A stretch of 64,000 bases of DNA from Siphonodentalium dalli (Eukaryota; Mollusca; Scaphopoda; Gadilida; Siphonodentaliidae): assembly GCA_032622095.1 (NCBI GenBank), contig CP136066.1, forward strand, positions 232,010,961 through 232,074,960. Direction: 5' to 3'. The notes under the pieces were generated by a model that worked only from the letters and a program-made list of their open reading frames with translations, was not told the DNA's origin and searched no databases. The position numbers and the translations under genes are program-made. Shown piece by piece: positions 21,440 through 30,821 of the stretch (within the stretch, counting starts at the first letter, position 1; each line of letters starts with the position of its first letter).

Positions 21440-22720
21440 TACGTGCAGTAATTCATTATGCGTAAGCTGTCAAGTGCCAACACAGCAAATGATAACTTAC
21501 CGTATACATGCATGGTAATGCATTGCGCTAAATACCACCCGGTTCCTGTTACCATCAAAATGACAGACAACAAACCCAATTGCTGAATAGGCAGTTTACT
21601 TTGAGAGTGATTTCAAAAAATATGAAAATCTCAGCATATCTATGGCTGTAATTATGATGGCATTGGCGCAGTTGTATGTTTGTTGAACTAAAATTGGTGT
21701 TGCAATTAAAGATGGCCACCAACACGGTACCAAAAATAGAACCATTGGCAGCAGTTCACATGTATCAGGATATGTTTGGTAGTTGCTTGTCGGCGGTTGG
21801 ATTCAAGATGAACCAAAAATAGTTTGATATGATGTATTCACTTCAACAATAAGAATGTCAGCAGATTGACTTCCAAACAACACAACAAGCCAACTTCAAA
21901 AATCTAGGTGCAAATTGTGCAGGTATGGTAGTTTTGTTGTAAAGTTGTGCTTTTGCTTAACTTAATACAAATGTGCATAATATGCAGAAGTCATATTATA
22001 GCGAAACAACACATTTATAGTTTTACTGTTTACACTTAGTTCCTTCGAAAATGACCAGAATCCTAATCATGCAGTGATCTTCAGGTTTCATAAGATATAA
22101 TTCTCTAATATTCCTGACACACAGTCATTTTACCCAGACAAATGTATATGAGATCATATATCGATGTGTTTCGGCAAACAAACTGGCAATCACATAGGGA
22201 TCATGTTATGGATTCTTGTTGACCATCTTCACAACATCCACACATTCAGTTAGATGATAGCATTCTCCGTTTTATAGAACTATCGCAAATGATATCTTTA
22301 TCAATTCGTGAACCACGGCTCCTTCCAATCTCTTTGCAAAGCCAGACTCCGGCATACGTCATGTCATATTTTTCAAACATTACAACAGATAATCAACTAA
22401 CCTAATGCGTTAGTGATTCACAGACAGCCATATTTTCCAAATAGCAAGAACACCACAGGGGATGTGAAAAAATTTTGGTACCATTTTGGCTGCCATATTT
22501 ATATTTTAAACACCAATTTAATTTCAAAAACACACAATAGTGCCATAGCAATAGATATGCTGAAATTTCCATTTCCAGAAATCACACTAAAATATAGACT
22601 GTCTCTGTTTTGGTGGAAACAGGAACCTAGTGGTTTTTAGCGCAATGCATTACCATGTATGACTGCCATAAGTTATCTTTCGCTGTGTTGGCAGTTTGAC
22701 GTTATTATATTTCACTGCAT
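21440..22720. repeat. Inner inverted repeat of the foldback region
   Basis: About 21460-21770 pairs with about 22430-22720 in reverse complement. Shared blocks include GCGCAATGCATTACCATG, CGGTTCCTGTTACC-type sequence, TCAGCATATCTAT and ATGGTACCAAAA. A further pair links about 20905-20960 with 22690-22750. The inner axis (~22090) differs from the axis of the outer arms (~22340), so sequence was gained or lost unequally. No gene. Confidence 0.7.
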
Positions 22721-22744
22721 GTTCAATCACTTTACATATAATAT

Positions 22745-24312
22745 CCAGGTTCAACCACATGTACATGTAACTTGTAACGTGTGTTATTCTAGTATTGCTA
22801 TAGATATATGCACTTGGAGAGAAACATAATGTGATTTAAAGCTACAAGTTTTGATACATCGGCCCAACTTGTAACAGGATGTGTAAACTATAATCCGGCG
22901 GTAGACACAAGCTATCCACAGTACATGTAACCGTCTATAACTTCGCTTCAATCGAAATATAATTTTTCCGCGTAGACACATTGGCTGCTCACTATAGAAC
23001 ATCTTACATTTGCACATGAGCGACGAAAAATGTCGGGAGAAACAATCGCGAGGAAACAAGTAAGGTTCCAGGATGCAGACGACCCACGATGTTGAGTGAC
23101 CATGAGTTTTTTGTCAGGCCTGGCTGGACTATGGACTCAGGTCGTGCACGTTCTGGGCGCTTACCAATCATCCCATTGTGTTAGCTGGAGTCTCCATGCT
23201 AACTCGGGACGATTGGAGGTGGTGCTGCACTACCAGGTCACTCCGGTAGAACCCTCTACCGGCCGTGACTTGGGGAGACAGACTGGTCTGGGGCCTTCAC
23301 TGCCACCACAAAGACCAAGACAAAGAAAAAGAACTCAAAGACGCAGGGACGCTGACAGGAGCGCCAGGTGGAAACAGGGAGCTGAGAGACGCCCAGCCCC
23401 CCCCACATGGCCTTGGGAAAAGATCACCAGCACATCGTCGATGTCGTCACCGATGTTACAACTAGTACCACCAGCGGAAACAGGGACGCCAGAGGTCCCT
23501 GATGCCGACATCGAGGCCAGAGGAGATAGGGACGCCGACATCATCCCAGACGTCCCTGCCGCTGACTTTGTGGTACTGATGGAGTCACCACCAGCTCCAT
23601 CACAGATGGTGGAGGACACCACATCGCCCTGAAGACGCCGACGTATATAAGGACCAGAGTCTTCACCCCCATGGCAACGACACCGCCTGGGCTTGCCGAA
23701 GATGAGGAAACAGCTGCGGTGTGGAGATGATTTGAAACTGAGATGGCAATAGCCAAAGAACACACACGAGTATGGGAGGAAGAAAAACGACAAGAACTAG
23801 AAAAACAACCCACGTCTCCCCATCTTCTGGAGAAAAACAGCATCCAAAGAAGAAGAAAAAGAAAAAACCTATTTGATGTTTAAAAATGCTTCTTTTTTCA
23901 TTTTTGTTTTTTATTTTGTTTTGTCCTAAATACACGCTCATTATGAAGGGTGAAGGAATAGAGCTATCGGTCTATTCGACCATCCAGGGGTTGGCCCCAC
24001 CCCCAGAAAGTAATATTACTGCTCACCCACGATATTTAAAGGAAGTCGTACCGACAACCCTTTTCGGAAAAGTAACGGTTTGGTCACCGCTGATGAAGTA
24101 TTCAACAAAAGTTCCCTAAGAACAGGTTCGTCGATTGACATGAAGATTGGACACCTGTCTGATACACATTTCGCAATGCTGCACATTTGACACAAAACGT
24201 CTAAATGGTTTGACGGTGTACGTATAGGCGGAATGGTCATGTGAGTCGGGTGATTTCGTTGGCAATGGTAACACACGTTACAAGTTACATGTACGTGTGG
24301 CTGAGCCTGGCT
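22745..24312. repeat. GC-richer segment bounded by a ~45-bp inverted repeat
   Basis: CATGTACATGTAACTTGTAA and its flanks at about 22745-22793 recur inverted at about 24262-24312. Between them lies sequence whose middle (23090-23870) is much more GC-rich than the rest of the foldback region. This may be a separate insertion in the right arm. No target duplication could be fixed. Confidence 0.6.
23102..23632 (+). CDS. Hypothetical 176-aa basic/acidic protein, unrecognised
   Basis: ATG at 23102, stop at 23630-23632. No family recognised. The product begins hydrophobic (SFLSGLAGLW), has a strongly basic middle (QRPRQRKRTQRRRDADRSAR) and a Pro/Asp/Glu-rich end. Raised GC and low-complexity composition make both a real exon and a retroelement Gag-like remnant possible; a chance frame in GC-rich DNA is also possible. 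More charged sequence without a long frame continues to about 23870. Confidence 0.25.
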   Translation: MSFLSGLAGLWTQVVHVLGAYQSSHCVSWSLHANSGRLEVVLHYQVTPVEPSTGRDLGRQTGLGPSLPPQRPRQRKRTQRRRDADRSARWKQGAERRPAPPTWPWEKITSTSSMSSPMLQLVPPAETGTPEVPDADIEARGDRDADIIPDVPAADFVVLMESPPAPSQMVEDTTSP

Positions 24313-24399
24313 ATTAACAATCACTAAACCTCCCAATACGTACATGTATAATATTATACAACAGTTACTGTGAAGCTATATTATGCTTTTGTATTCTGC

Positions 24400-25340
24400 C
24401 ATACCGAATTTTCTAAAAACTGATTTTTTTCGTGTGCATTTTGGGGTGGGGGTGACACAATCTTCCACCACATAGTACCTATGACAAAGAATGACATCTT
24501 TATCCTACAATCATATGCGGTATATATTTCCACAAGTTTCTAGATTATATACGGGATCTCCATTCAATACAATATTGAATAATCGCCTATTAAGAAGGGC
24601 AAAACAACTGAAAATTTATGATTTTTTGTCTATTTTCCAAGTAAACTTAAGAATTGTTTACATCTATCAACGAAATCATGGCATTTCAATACTTTGTATT
24701 TATAAGTATGTAGACTGCTATATCTTTGCACAAAAATATCCCAAATACCTGTGCTTTTGTATTCAGTTGTGCCGAATTTCCCTAAAACAGTGACTTTTTG
24801 CTTAATTTTGGGGTGAGGGTTGAATTAATCTTACATAACACAGCACGTGTTAAATATAATGACATTCAGCATATTATCGTATGCGGTATATATATCCGCA
24901 CTTTTCTAGATGATACACGATATCGTTGGTCAAACCAATATTGATCTATCGCCCATTAAGTATGGCAAAAAAATTGACAAATTGCGCTGTTAATTTGGTC
25001 TATTACATGTATTACAATAAATCTAAAAAATCTTGCTATATATCAGAGAAATCGTAACACTATCATAGTAAATATCTAGAGGTATGTATATTACAATATT
25101 TTAGTGCAAAATGTTCGCGTTTCTATACTTTTGTTTATCATTTTGACGCATTTTACAAAAACAGGGATTTTTGCTGAATTTTGGCACTTAATCCTCTAAA
25201 AATCATCTTTTGCATCATTTATATATTTCACACCGGGTCCTACCCACTGCGGAATGTCATAACCTTCAAAATGATGTATCACAAGCTTGTGTGTGGTCCC
25301 GATGGACTAAACTTTCTGAAATCGGTTCCGTCCGCCCTAA
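24400..25340. repeat. Right arm of foldback structure
   Basis: Reverse-complement counterpart of the left arm with at least two and a half ~360-bp subrepeats (landmarks near 24620 and 24975). The open frames at 24491-24793 and 25181-25564 follow arm sequence and show no domain. Confidence 0.72.
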
Positions 25341-26010
25341 TACTATACTATATACAGGTGTATCAGGTGCCATCCCAGTTTTTATGCTGTTTCCATGGTA
25401 AAAGTCTATTTCTCTCCAATACATGGATACTGCAAGTGATTTATCTTAACTTTAAACTGCTAGGCTGGCACCTGACTGCTCTCCAAACGAGAGCGTCTCC
25501 ATGTGAATTAAGACAACATACTATTTCTGAATTGGCACAGTCAAAGGCTTTACCATACATGTAAAATGGTTAGTTTGATTAAGTTAGGATGTTATATGTT
25601 CTGTTGATAAGGACTCTAAGGAGGGAAGAATGAGGGGTCACATGCACCAGAAACTAAAATATAATAAAACTTAAATACATTTAAGTTTTGAGGTCTTTCT
25701 ACGAACTTAAAATTAATGCAATACATGTATATCAATGTGAACATATAAATGTTGCTATCTGGTCAAGGTTAGCAAACACAATTATCGTTTTTGAATCAAT
25801 CAAAGTTCCTCAAGTAGTTTTAGTCTGAATCATGTATGTAAATTGTAAATAAATGACAGCAGCCATGCCAATGAGCTATTGAGTCAAGCTGAATTGAAAC
25901 TGGGGTATATTTTTCGATTTCCCTCAAGAACTTGTCTCTCAGGCCAGGCTCTAATGAGTGCATTCTTGTAAAAAGTGTAATTCGGATTCTGTATCTACCT
26001 TGCCAAGCTT
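25341..26010. other. Non-coding stretch
   Basis: No gene, RNA or repeat family recognised between the foldback arm and the Ngaro-like element. Confidence 0.5.
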
Positions 26011-26241
26011 ACACAATTACCCGAGTGGCACAAATTTAAAACTAACACTCCTTTGTTGGCCGAAATATATTTTATGTAAATATTGAAAACTAAAATAACA
26101 CAATCATGCATCCAACACAATTATCACATTTGACAAATACATGGACAAACACATGTAAGTGAAACAAAATAAATAGGACAGATACATATCATGCGTTAAA
26201 TGAATACATGTACTACTGTATAAACCTGCATAGTTGAATAT
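26011..26241. repeat. Split direct repeat B2 (3' terminal)
   Basis: Begins ACACAATTACCCGAGTGGCA and ends near TAGTTGAATAT. It is nearly identical to B1 at 26747-26967 apart from a ~10-bp insertion near its end and single changes. Confidence 0.9.
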
Positions 26242-26299
26242 ATTTTTGGTTTTTAATAATTATTCTTCTAATTGGGTGGGACAATTTTATAGGGTGGGT

Positions 26300-26750
26300 A
26301 AAACTTAGTGCGACTGCACCTATCGGCGAATCATGTATTGTGTCCAAAAGAACAATGACAGCGATTCATATTTCGCGGGAATTTCCTTAGACCAATCAAA
26401 AGCTGCCATTTGTAGATCAGTTACAATTTGTCACTATTTCTGAATTATTTTTGTTAATTCACTATAATCATTCGTTGTTGTTTTATCACGAATTAATGTG
26501 ATCAAAGTAATAAAGTTCTTTTCTAATTTATTTAATCACTTTTTATTTCATCCAATCGTTCAGTTTATATACAATACATGATTCGTTAATGTACTTCCAA
26601 TTGACACGCCCACTCTCCACTTCCGGGAAAACATGCAGCGAGCGCTGGCGAGCGTGGTAAATTTCGACCACAGATTTCATGAGATTTGTTATTCCTCGGG
26701 TAATTAGCCATTTTAATTCGGTACCATTTGATACCGAAATAAAACAACAC
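26300..26750. repeat. Split direct repeat A2 (internal)
   Basis: Begins AAAACTTAGTGCGACTGCAC and ends GAAATAAAACAACAC, directly abutting B1. It matches A1 (32235-32482) except for a central ~200-bp block absent there. A frame over its right half appears as an open frame in both copies because the sequence is duplicated. Confidence 0.9.
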
Positions 26751-26967
26751 AATTACCCGAGTGGCACAAATTTAAAACTAACACTCCTTTGTTGGCCGAA
26801 ATATATTTTATGTAAATATTGAAAACTAAAATAACACAATCATGCATACAACACAATTATCACATTTGACAAATACATGGACAAACACATGTAAGTGAAA
26901 CAAAATAAATAGGACAGATACATATCATGCGTTAAATGAATACATGTACTACTGTATAGTTGAATAT
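26747..26967. repeat. Split direct repeat B1 (internal)
   Basis: Same sequence as B2, overlapping the last bases of A2 by ACAC. The A2/B1 junction is the circular-junction-like site expected for a recombinase-mobilised retrotransposon. Confidence 0.9.
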
Positions 26968-27301
26968 TGACCAATTCTTGGCCTAAAAGGCCACCAAACC
27001 GTAGGTGCCAAAAAAGAGCGCACACTAATGAAGTAGCTTACATGAATATCTCTTTATGTTCTTTACCGTAAAGAGCCTTTTAAATGAACATATTATATGT
27101 AGGTCTTGATTAGAAAAAGTTGTCAGCGTCTCAGAATGAGGGAAAAAGTCCACAACTCCCCGGGACTCACCAAGTGGTTTCCGGCCCAGGGTAGTTGGGA
27201 GTGATTGCTGAACTAACCCTTGAAAATTCAGTCATTCACAAAAAAAAAAGCTCATTCTAAGCCTGATGACATCACTCTATCTAATCATTACTCCATTAAT
27301 T
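26968..27301. other. 3' untranslated part of Ngaro-like element
   Basis: Between B1 and the hydrolase ORF. Contains a run of A at about 27240-27249 and no open frame of note. Confidence 0.6.
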
Positions 27302-27853
27302 TCATAACGTATTATTATCTCTCAATTTATATTGTTTGAGCACTTGTATAAAAAAGTTCTTCAATTGCCTTGTACCTTCAAAGTTTAAATGTAATCCACC
27401 ATCGCTTCTAGCAAAAAACCTATGTTTAGGCATTCCATCTTTCATAAATGGTTTATATGAACTAACATATTCTACCACTCTTTCATCCTCTAATGCTATA
27501 TTTCTCAATTTGGCATTACAATCTATAACCAGCCTATTTGACTCTTCAAAGTCTTTTGGTCTTGGCAAAATGGAAGATATAACAACTCTGAATTTCTTGA
27601 TTTTGAAAAGCGCTGCCAACATATTGCTATATGCTCCTTCAAAATCCTTTACAGACATATGTTCTGCAACATTGTTAGTGCCCACATGAATTAGTATAAG
27701 ATCAAATTTTGCCAGATAATCCTTTTTTGAATTCAGATGCCAATTTAGCTTTCCTATTGTGACTCCCCTTATACTGCATACTTCTGTGTAATCGATACCT
27801 TCTATGTATTTAACTATGGAGTCCCCCAGTATCAAAACCGACCTGATGCCCAT
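27302..27853 (-). CDS. SGNH/GDSL-type hydrolase-like ORF of the Ngaro-like element
   Basis: A 183-aa protein with ATG at 27851-27853. LILGDSIV near the start carries block I with the nucleophilic serine. HVGTNNV supplies the block III Gly/Asn-like motif, and DGGLHLNFEG near the C-terminus supplies the catalytic Asp and His. This is the layout of SGNH esterases. Esterase domains of this type are known from ORF1 of some CR1/L2-type elements and, to my knowledge, accessory hydrolases are reported for some YR retrotransposons. A strong splice acceptor (CTTCTTTTACAG) lies 5 bases before the ATG on the minus strand, so the ORF may be made from a spliced RNA. It is in a different frame from the other ORFs. 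Substrate unknown. Confidence 0.82.
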   Translation of the reverse strand: MGIRSVLILGDSIVKYIEGIDYTEVCSIRGVTIGKLNWHLNSKKDYLAKFDLILIHVGTNNVAEHMSVKDFEGAYSNMLAALFKIKKFRVVISSILPRPKDFEESNRLVIDCNAKLRNIALEDERVVEYVSSYKPFMKDGMPKHRFFARSDGGLHLNFEGTRQLKNFFIQVLKQYKLRDNNTL

Positions 27854-27983
27854 CTGACCTGTAAAAGAAGGCTACATTTAAAATTCATCATAACTTTGAA
27901 TTTTTGTGGTTCAGTCAAAGAGTTTCTTTTTAACCCATTCAGTGACATATCAAGGATACTAGTAAGAGATCTGTATTAACATT

Positions 27984-28961
27984 CTACATGTTCTCAACCA
28001 TTTTTTGGGTAACTGATAATCTGTCCTTTAGAGTAAATTCCAAATAGATTTTATAGGCATCACTGATCCAGTTTCCATGTAACTGAATGAGTTCAGCCGA
28101 AACTCCAGACTGAAAGGCATATAATGCCCCACCCCTTCTCAGTGAATGTGATGAGAATAATTCGGACTCTTCTCCAATCTTATCAAGTCTGTCACGTAAA
28201 AACTGAGTAAAGTAGTTGTAGGTAATTGGTACAAGACCTTTTCCAGTCTTTCTAACAAATGCTGGGCTTTTACCGACAGTTTTTACAATATTCACCATTC
28301 TGTTATATGCTGAAACTGGACAAAGGATATGTCCAGGAATGGCTACTAAAGGTATTATCAATTCTTTCTCTCCAAATTGGATAGTTTTTGACCATCCAAA
28401 TTTGACTTGCAAAAAGTTGTTTTCAACTGTTATATCTTCTCGTTTCAGCACTTTATTCAAATCCATTTTACTGATTGAATCTACCACTAAATTTGATTTT
28501 CTAGCCATGAGAAAAAACCCAAACAACATTATGCACCACATTGTTGTGTGCAGTGGATTATTGAAATCGATAATTTGTGCTACTTTTCTCAAAATTTCAA
28601 TTGTGATTGGACTTGCTCTCTTTGGCAAATAAGGTTGCCGTCTGGCAATACCCTTCAGTACTAATTTCAATGAATAAGATTCTACAGCCTCGCAATCTAA
28701 ATTTAACATGGCATGCAGTGTTTTTACTCCAGAAATATAGTTTTTTACCGATGTGACAGACTTGAAAGACCTGCTAAGAAACTGTGCATAATAATTAAGC
28801 ACATTTTCTTCAACCGGAAATGGATCAAATTTTAAATAAAAACAAAATTGTAAGAATGTTTTGAACTGTGTCTCTAAATTACTGTAAGTTCCTTTCGCGA
28901 AGGCTGAACATCGTGAAACCTTTGTTTCTTTGGCCAATTTTCTTAGTTGTTCGTCTGAAAT
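27984..28961 (-). CDS. Tyrosine recombinase (YR) of the Ngaro-like element
   Basis: The frame is open from the codon after the RT-RH stop at 28962-28964 to a stop at 27984-27986, with no ATG near its start. The catalytic set is visible: arginine in FGFFLMARKSN, HSLRRGGA for HxxR, HGNW for the second histidine position, and the nucleophile in YKIYLEF. YR enzymes join the reverse-transcribed circle to the genome. It shares a frame with RT-RH, so it is expressed either by passing the UAA, or by splicing to an acceptor (AAATTTCAG, exon from about 28953) preceded by a CTAATAC branch-like sequence. Confidence 0.9.
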   Translation of the reverse strand: MSDEQLRKLAKETKVSRCSAFAKGTYSNLETQFKTFLQFCFYLKFDPFPVEENVLNYYAQFLSRSFKSVTSVKNYISGVKTLHAMLNLDCEAVESYSLKLVLKGIARRQPYLPKRASPITIEILRKVAQIIDFNNPLHTTMWCIMLFGFFLMARKSNLVVDSISKMDLNKVLKREDITVENNFLQVKFGWSKTIQFGEKELIIPLVAIPGHILCPVSAYNRMVNIVKTVGKSPAFVRKTGKGLVPITYNYFTQFLRDRLDKIGEESELFSSHSLRRGGALYAFQSGVSAELIQLHGNWISDAYKIYLEFTLKDRLSVTQKMVENM

Positions 28962-30803
28962 TTACCATGTATTAGAAAAATTGAATAACCTTTGTGGAAT
29001 TTCAATTTCCTTATACAAGCCATGTGTATCATTTATGAATCTTGTCTTATACTGTGCATCTAAGTACCACCTTGACAATGAGTCTGCCAATCTATTCTGT
29101 TCACCTGGATAATATTGAGCCCTAATCTGGAATTCATAAATTGCTGCTACATAGCAAATTTCTCTTAAGCATTTTTGATGAAAAATATCCTTTGTAGCAC
29201 CTGAATTCAACACAGCAACTGTTGATTGATTATCACAATAAACTAATATTCTTTTGCCAGTGAAGGATTTGCCCCATAAGCCCACTGATACAACAATTGC
29301 AAGCAATTCGAGAGCATTGATATGTAATTTCTGGTCAAGAATATGAATCGGAAACTGTGCATGAAAACATTGACATCCATAAATCCCACCAATGCCCACT
29401 AGACACGAATCTGTCGCTAATATGGCATCTGGTTGACTCCATTCATCATAAAACATCATTGATACTCCATTGAAGTTTGGCAGAAACAATGACCACCACT
29501 TTAGATCTGATTTTATTTCGGTTGGGATATTTATTTTCTTGTTGGGTTTAGATGAATCCAAAGTTCGTAACCAATTTAACAATCGGGAAACAAATAACCT
29601 TCCTGGCTTTACACAATTTGATACAAAATTCAGCTTTCCCAACAGACTTTGTAATTCCTGCAATGAAGCCTTCGGCTTGATTAACCATTCATCTACTAAC
29701 AATAATATTTCATGGAGTCTCTCTTTTGTTATTGTTAATGATTTCTGAACAGTATCGAATTGTACCCCAAGGAATACCATTTTTGTGGACGGTGCACAAG
29801 CTTTTGATTTTGATTCCTCCAGTCCACATTTCTCCATTATGTTACCCAGCAATTGGAATGAGCTTTCTGCCTCATTAGCTATCTGTGCCAATGCCATATC
29901 ATCCAGATAGTTTATAATTGTGATTCCATGCTTAAGAGCTATGAATGCAAATGCATTCGAAACTCTCTGAAAAATATATGCACTTGATCGCAAACCCATT
30001 GTCAACACATGATCAAAGTATAATTTTTCTTGGAATTTATATCCCAGGAGATGGATATCCCCTGGACAACAAGGTATTTGTCTGTACGCTCTTCGTAAGT
30101 CCCTTCTCCACATTAATACAGTTCCATTTCCTTGAGATTTGATTAAATCTACTAGATCATCAACTGTTGGATACTTAATTGTGATGTTTTCCCCCATATA
30201 TGTATCTTTGGGAATAAATGAGTTCACCGAGTTATTCGGAGGAAAACTTAGATCCAAAATTATCCTCCGTTCAACAGAGTCTTTCTTTGAAACCGTGTTG
30301 AGCGGGGATAACACCACCTTTGATTTGAATGGATTGTCAGCAAAGGGGCCTATCACTGCCTTGTTTTCTATCTCATTTTTTAGATAGTTTTCAATTTCTA
30401 ACGTGTGTTCCCTCGCCCCTTTGTGGTTCATTGTGTGTTTAAATTTAATTTCCTCTACGTTCCCTTCAAAATTAATAGGGAATCCATAATTCAAGAATTT
30501 AAGGATTTCCCTGTCATTGTAACCATATAAGAATTCTTGAATGTATTCTATATTTAACCTTGAGTAAATTGGAATCTTACATCCAAGTGCATTACAACGT
30601 CCGGACTGTAAAACTTCATTGTGCACTTCAATTATTGTTTGAGTCACTGCATTATGTGTTTCTGCCCCCCTTTCATTAATATCCAATTTATCAATGTGCT
30701 TATTTGGCCCATCATTGTTGTCAATATTGCTACCAGATGGATTTTCACATTCAATGTTGTTGTCAGAAACTAATGCGGTTTTCTGTTTTACAGTTTGGAA
30801 CAT
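28962..30803 (-). CDS. Reverse transcriptase - RNase H of the Ngaro-like element
   Basis: A 613-aa product counted from ATG at 30801-30803. The N-terminal ~100 residues are unassigned. RT motifs include RRIILDLSFP, WRRDLRRAYRQIP, LTMGLRSSAYIFQR and catalytic INYLDDMAL near residue 300, then FLGVQFD. The RNase H part has ATDSCLVGIGG, HINALELLAI, VYCDNQSTVAV and NRLADSLSR, giving an intact D-E-D-D set. The sequence is of the DIRS/Ngaro RT type. It lies in the same frame as the upstream Gag ORF and the downstream recombinase. Confidence 0.93.
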   Translation of the reverse strand: MFQTVKQKTALVSDNNIECENPSGSNIDNNDGPNKHIDKLDINERGAETHNAVTQTIIEVHNEVLQSGRCNALGCKIPIYSRLNIEYIQEFLYGYNDREILKFLNYGFPINFEGNVEEIKFKHTMNHKGAREHTLEIENYLKNEIENKAVIGPFADNPFKSKVVLSPLNTVSKKDSVERRIILDLSFPPNNSVNSFIPKDTYMGENITIKYPTVDDLVDLIKSQGNGTVLMWRRDLRRAYRQIPCCPGDIHLLGYKFQEKLYFDHVLTMGLRSSAYIFQRVSNAFAFIALKHGITIINYLDDMALAQIANEAESSFQLLGNIMEKCGLEESKSKACAPSTKMVFLGVQFDTVQKSLTITKERLHEILLLVDEWLIKPKASLQELQSLLGKLNFVSNCVKPGRLFVSRLLNWLRTLDSSKPNKKINIPTEIKSDLKWWSLFLPNFNGVSMMFYDEWSQPDAILATDSCLVGIGGIYGCQCFHAQFPIHILDQKLHINALELLAIVVSVGLWGKSFTGKRILVYCDNQSTVAVLNSGATKDIFHQKCLREICYVAAIYEFQIRAQYYPGEQNRLADSLSRWYLDAQYKTRFINDTHGLYKEIEIPQRLFNFSNTW

Positions 30804-30815
30804 TGTAGTTTCTAA

Positions 30816-30821
30816 CTGTCA
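30816..30821 (-). promoter_or_regulatory. Candidate translational readthrough site: UGA CAG...
   Basis: On the minus strand the Gag ORF ends AAG AAA TGA CAG TTA. The six bases after the stop, CAGTTA, match CARYYA, the known type I readthrough context first described for tobamoviruses. Gag and RT-RH are in the same frame, so readthrough would yield a Gag-Pol fusion. An ATG five codons downstream leaves reinitiation as the alternative. Confidence 0.6.

Larger units (their letters stand above)
19337..25340. mobile_element. ~6-kb foldback-like structure with long subrepeated inverted arms
   Basis: Left arm (19337-20620) and right arm (about 24400-25340) are diverged inverted copies. Landmarks match in mirror order: GTTTAGTCCATCG, CTTGTGATACATCATTTTGA, GGACCCGGTGTGAAATATA and GATGCAAAAGATGATTTT all recur reverse-complemented near 25180-25310. 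Each arm is made of ~360-bp subrepeats sharing GTGAAAATAGACAAAAA, ACATACTTATA and CACCCCTCACCCC blocks. Long arms of tandem subrepeats are typical of foldback elements. No target duplication or transposase was found and the ends are approximate. Confidence 0.65.

Noticed and set aside
23335-23941. Minus-strand frames up to 152 aa opposite the GC-rich segment
   Set aside because: Overlap in three frames of low-complexity GC-rich DNA; no domain, start context or splice sites.
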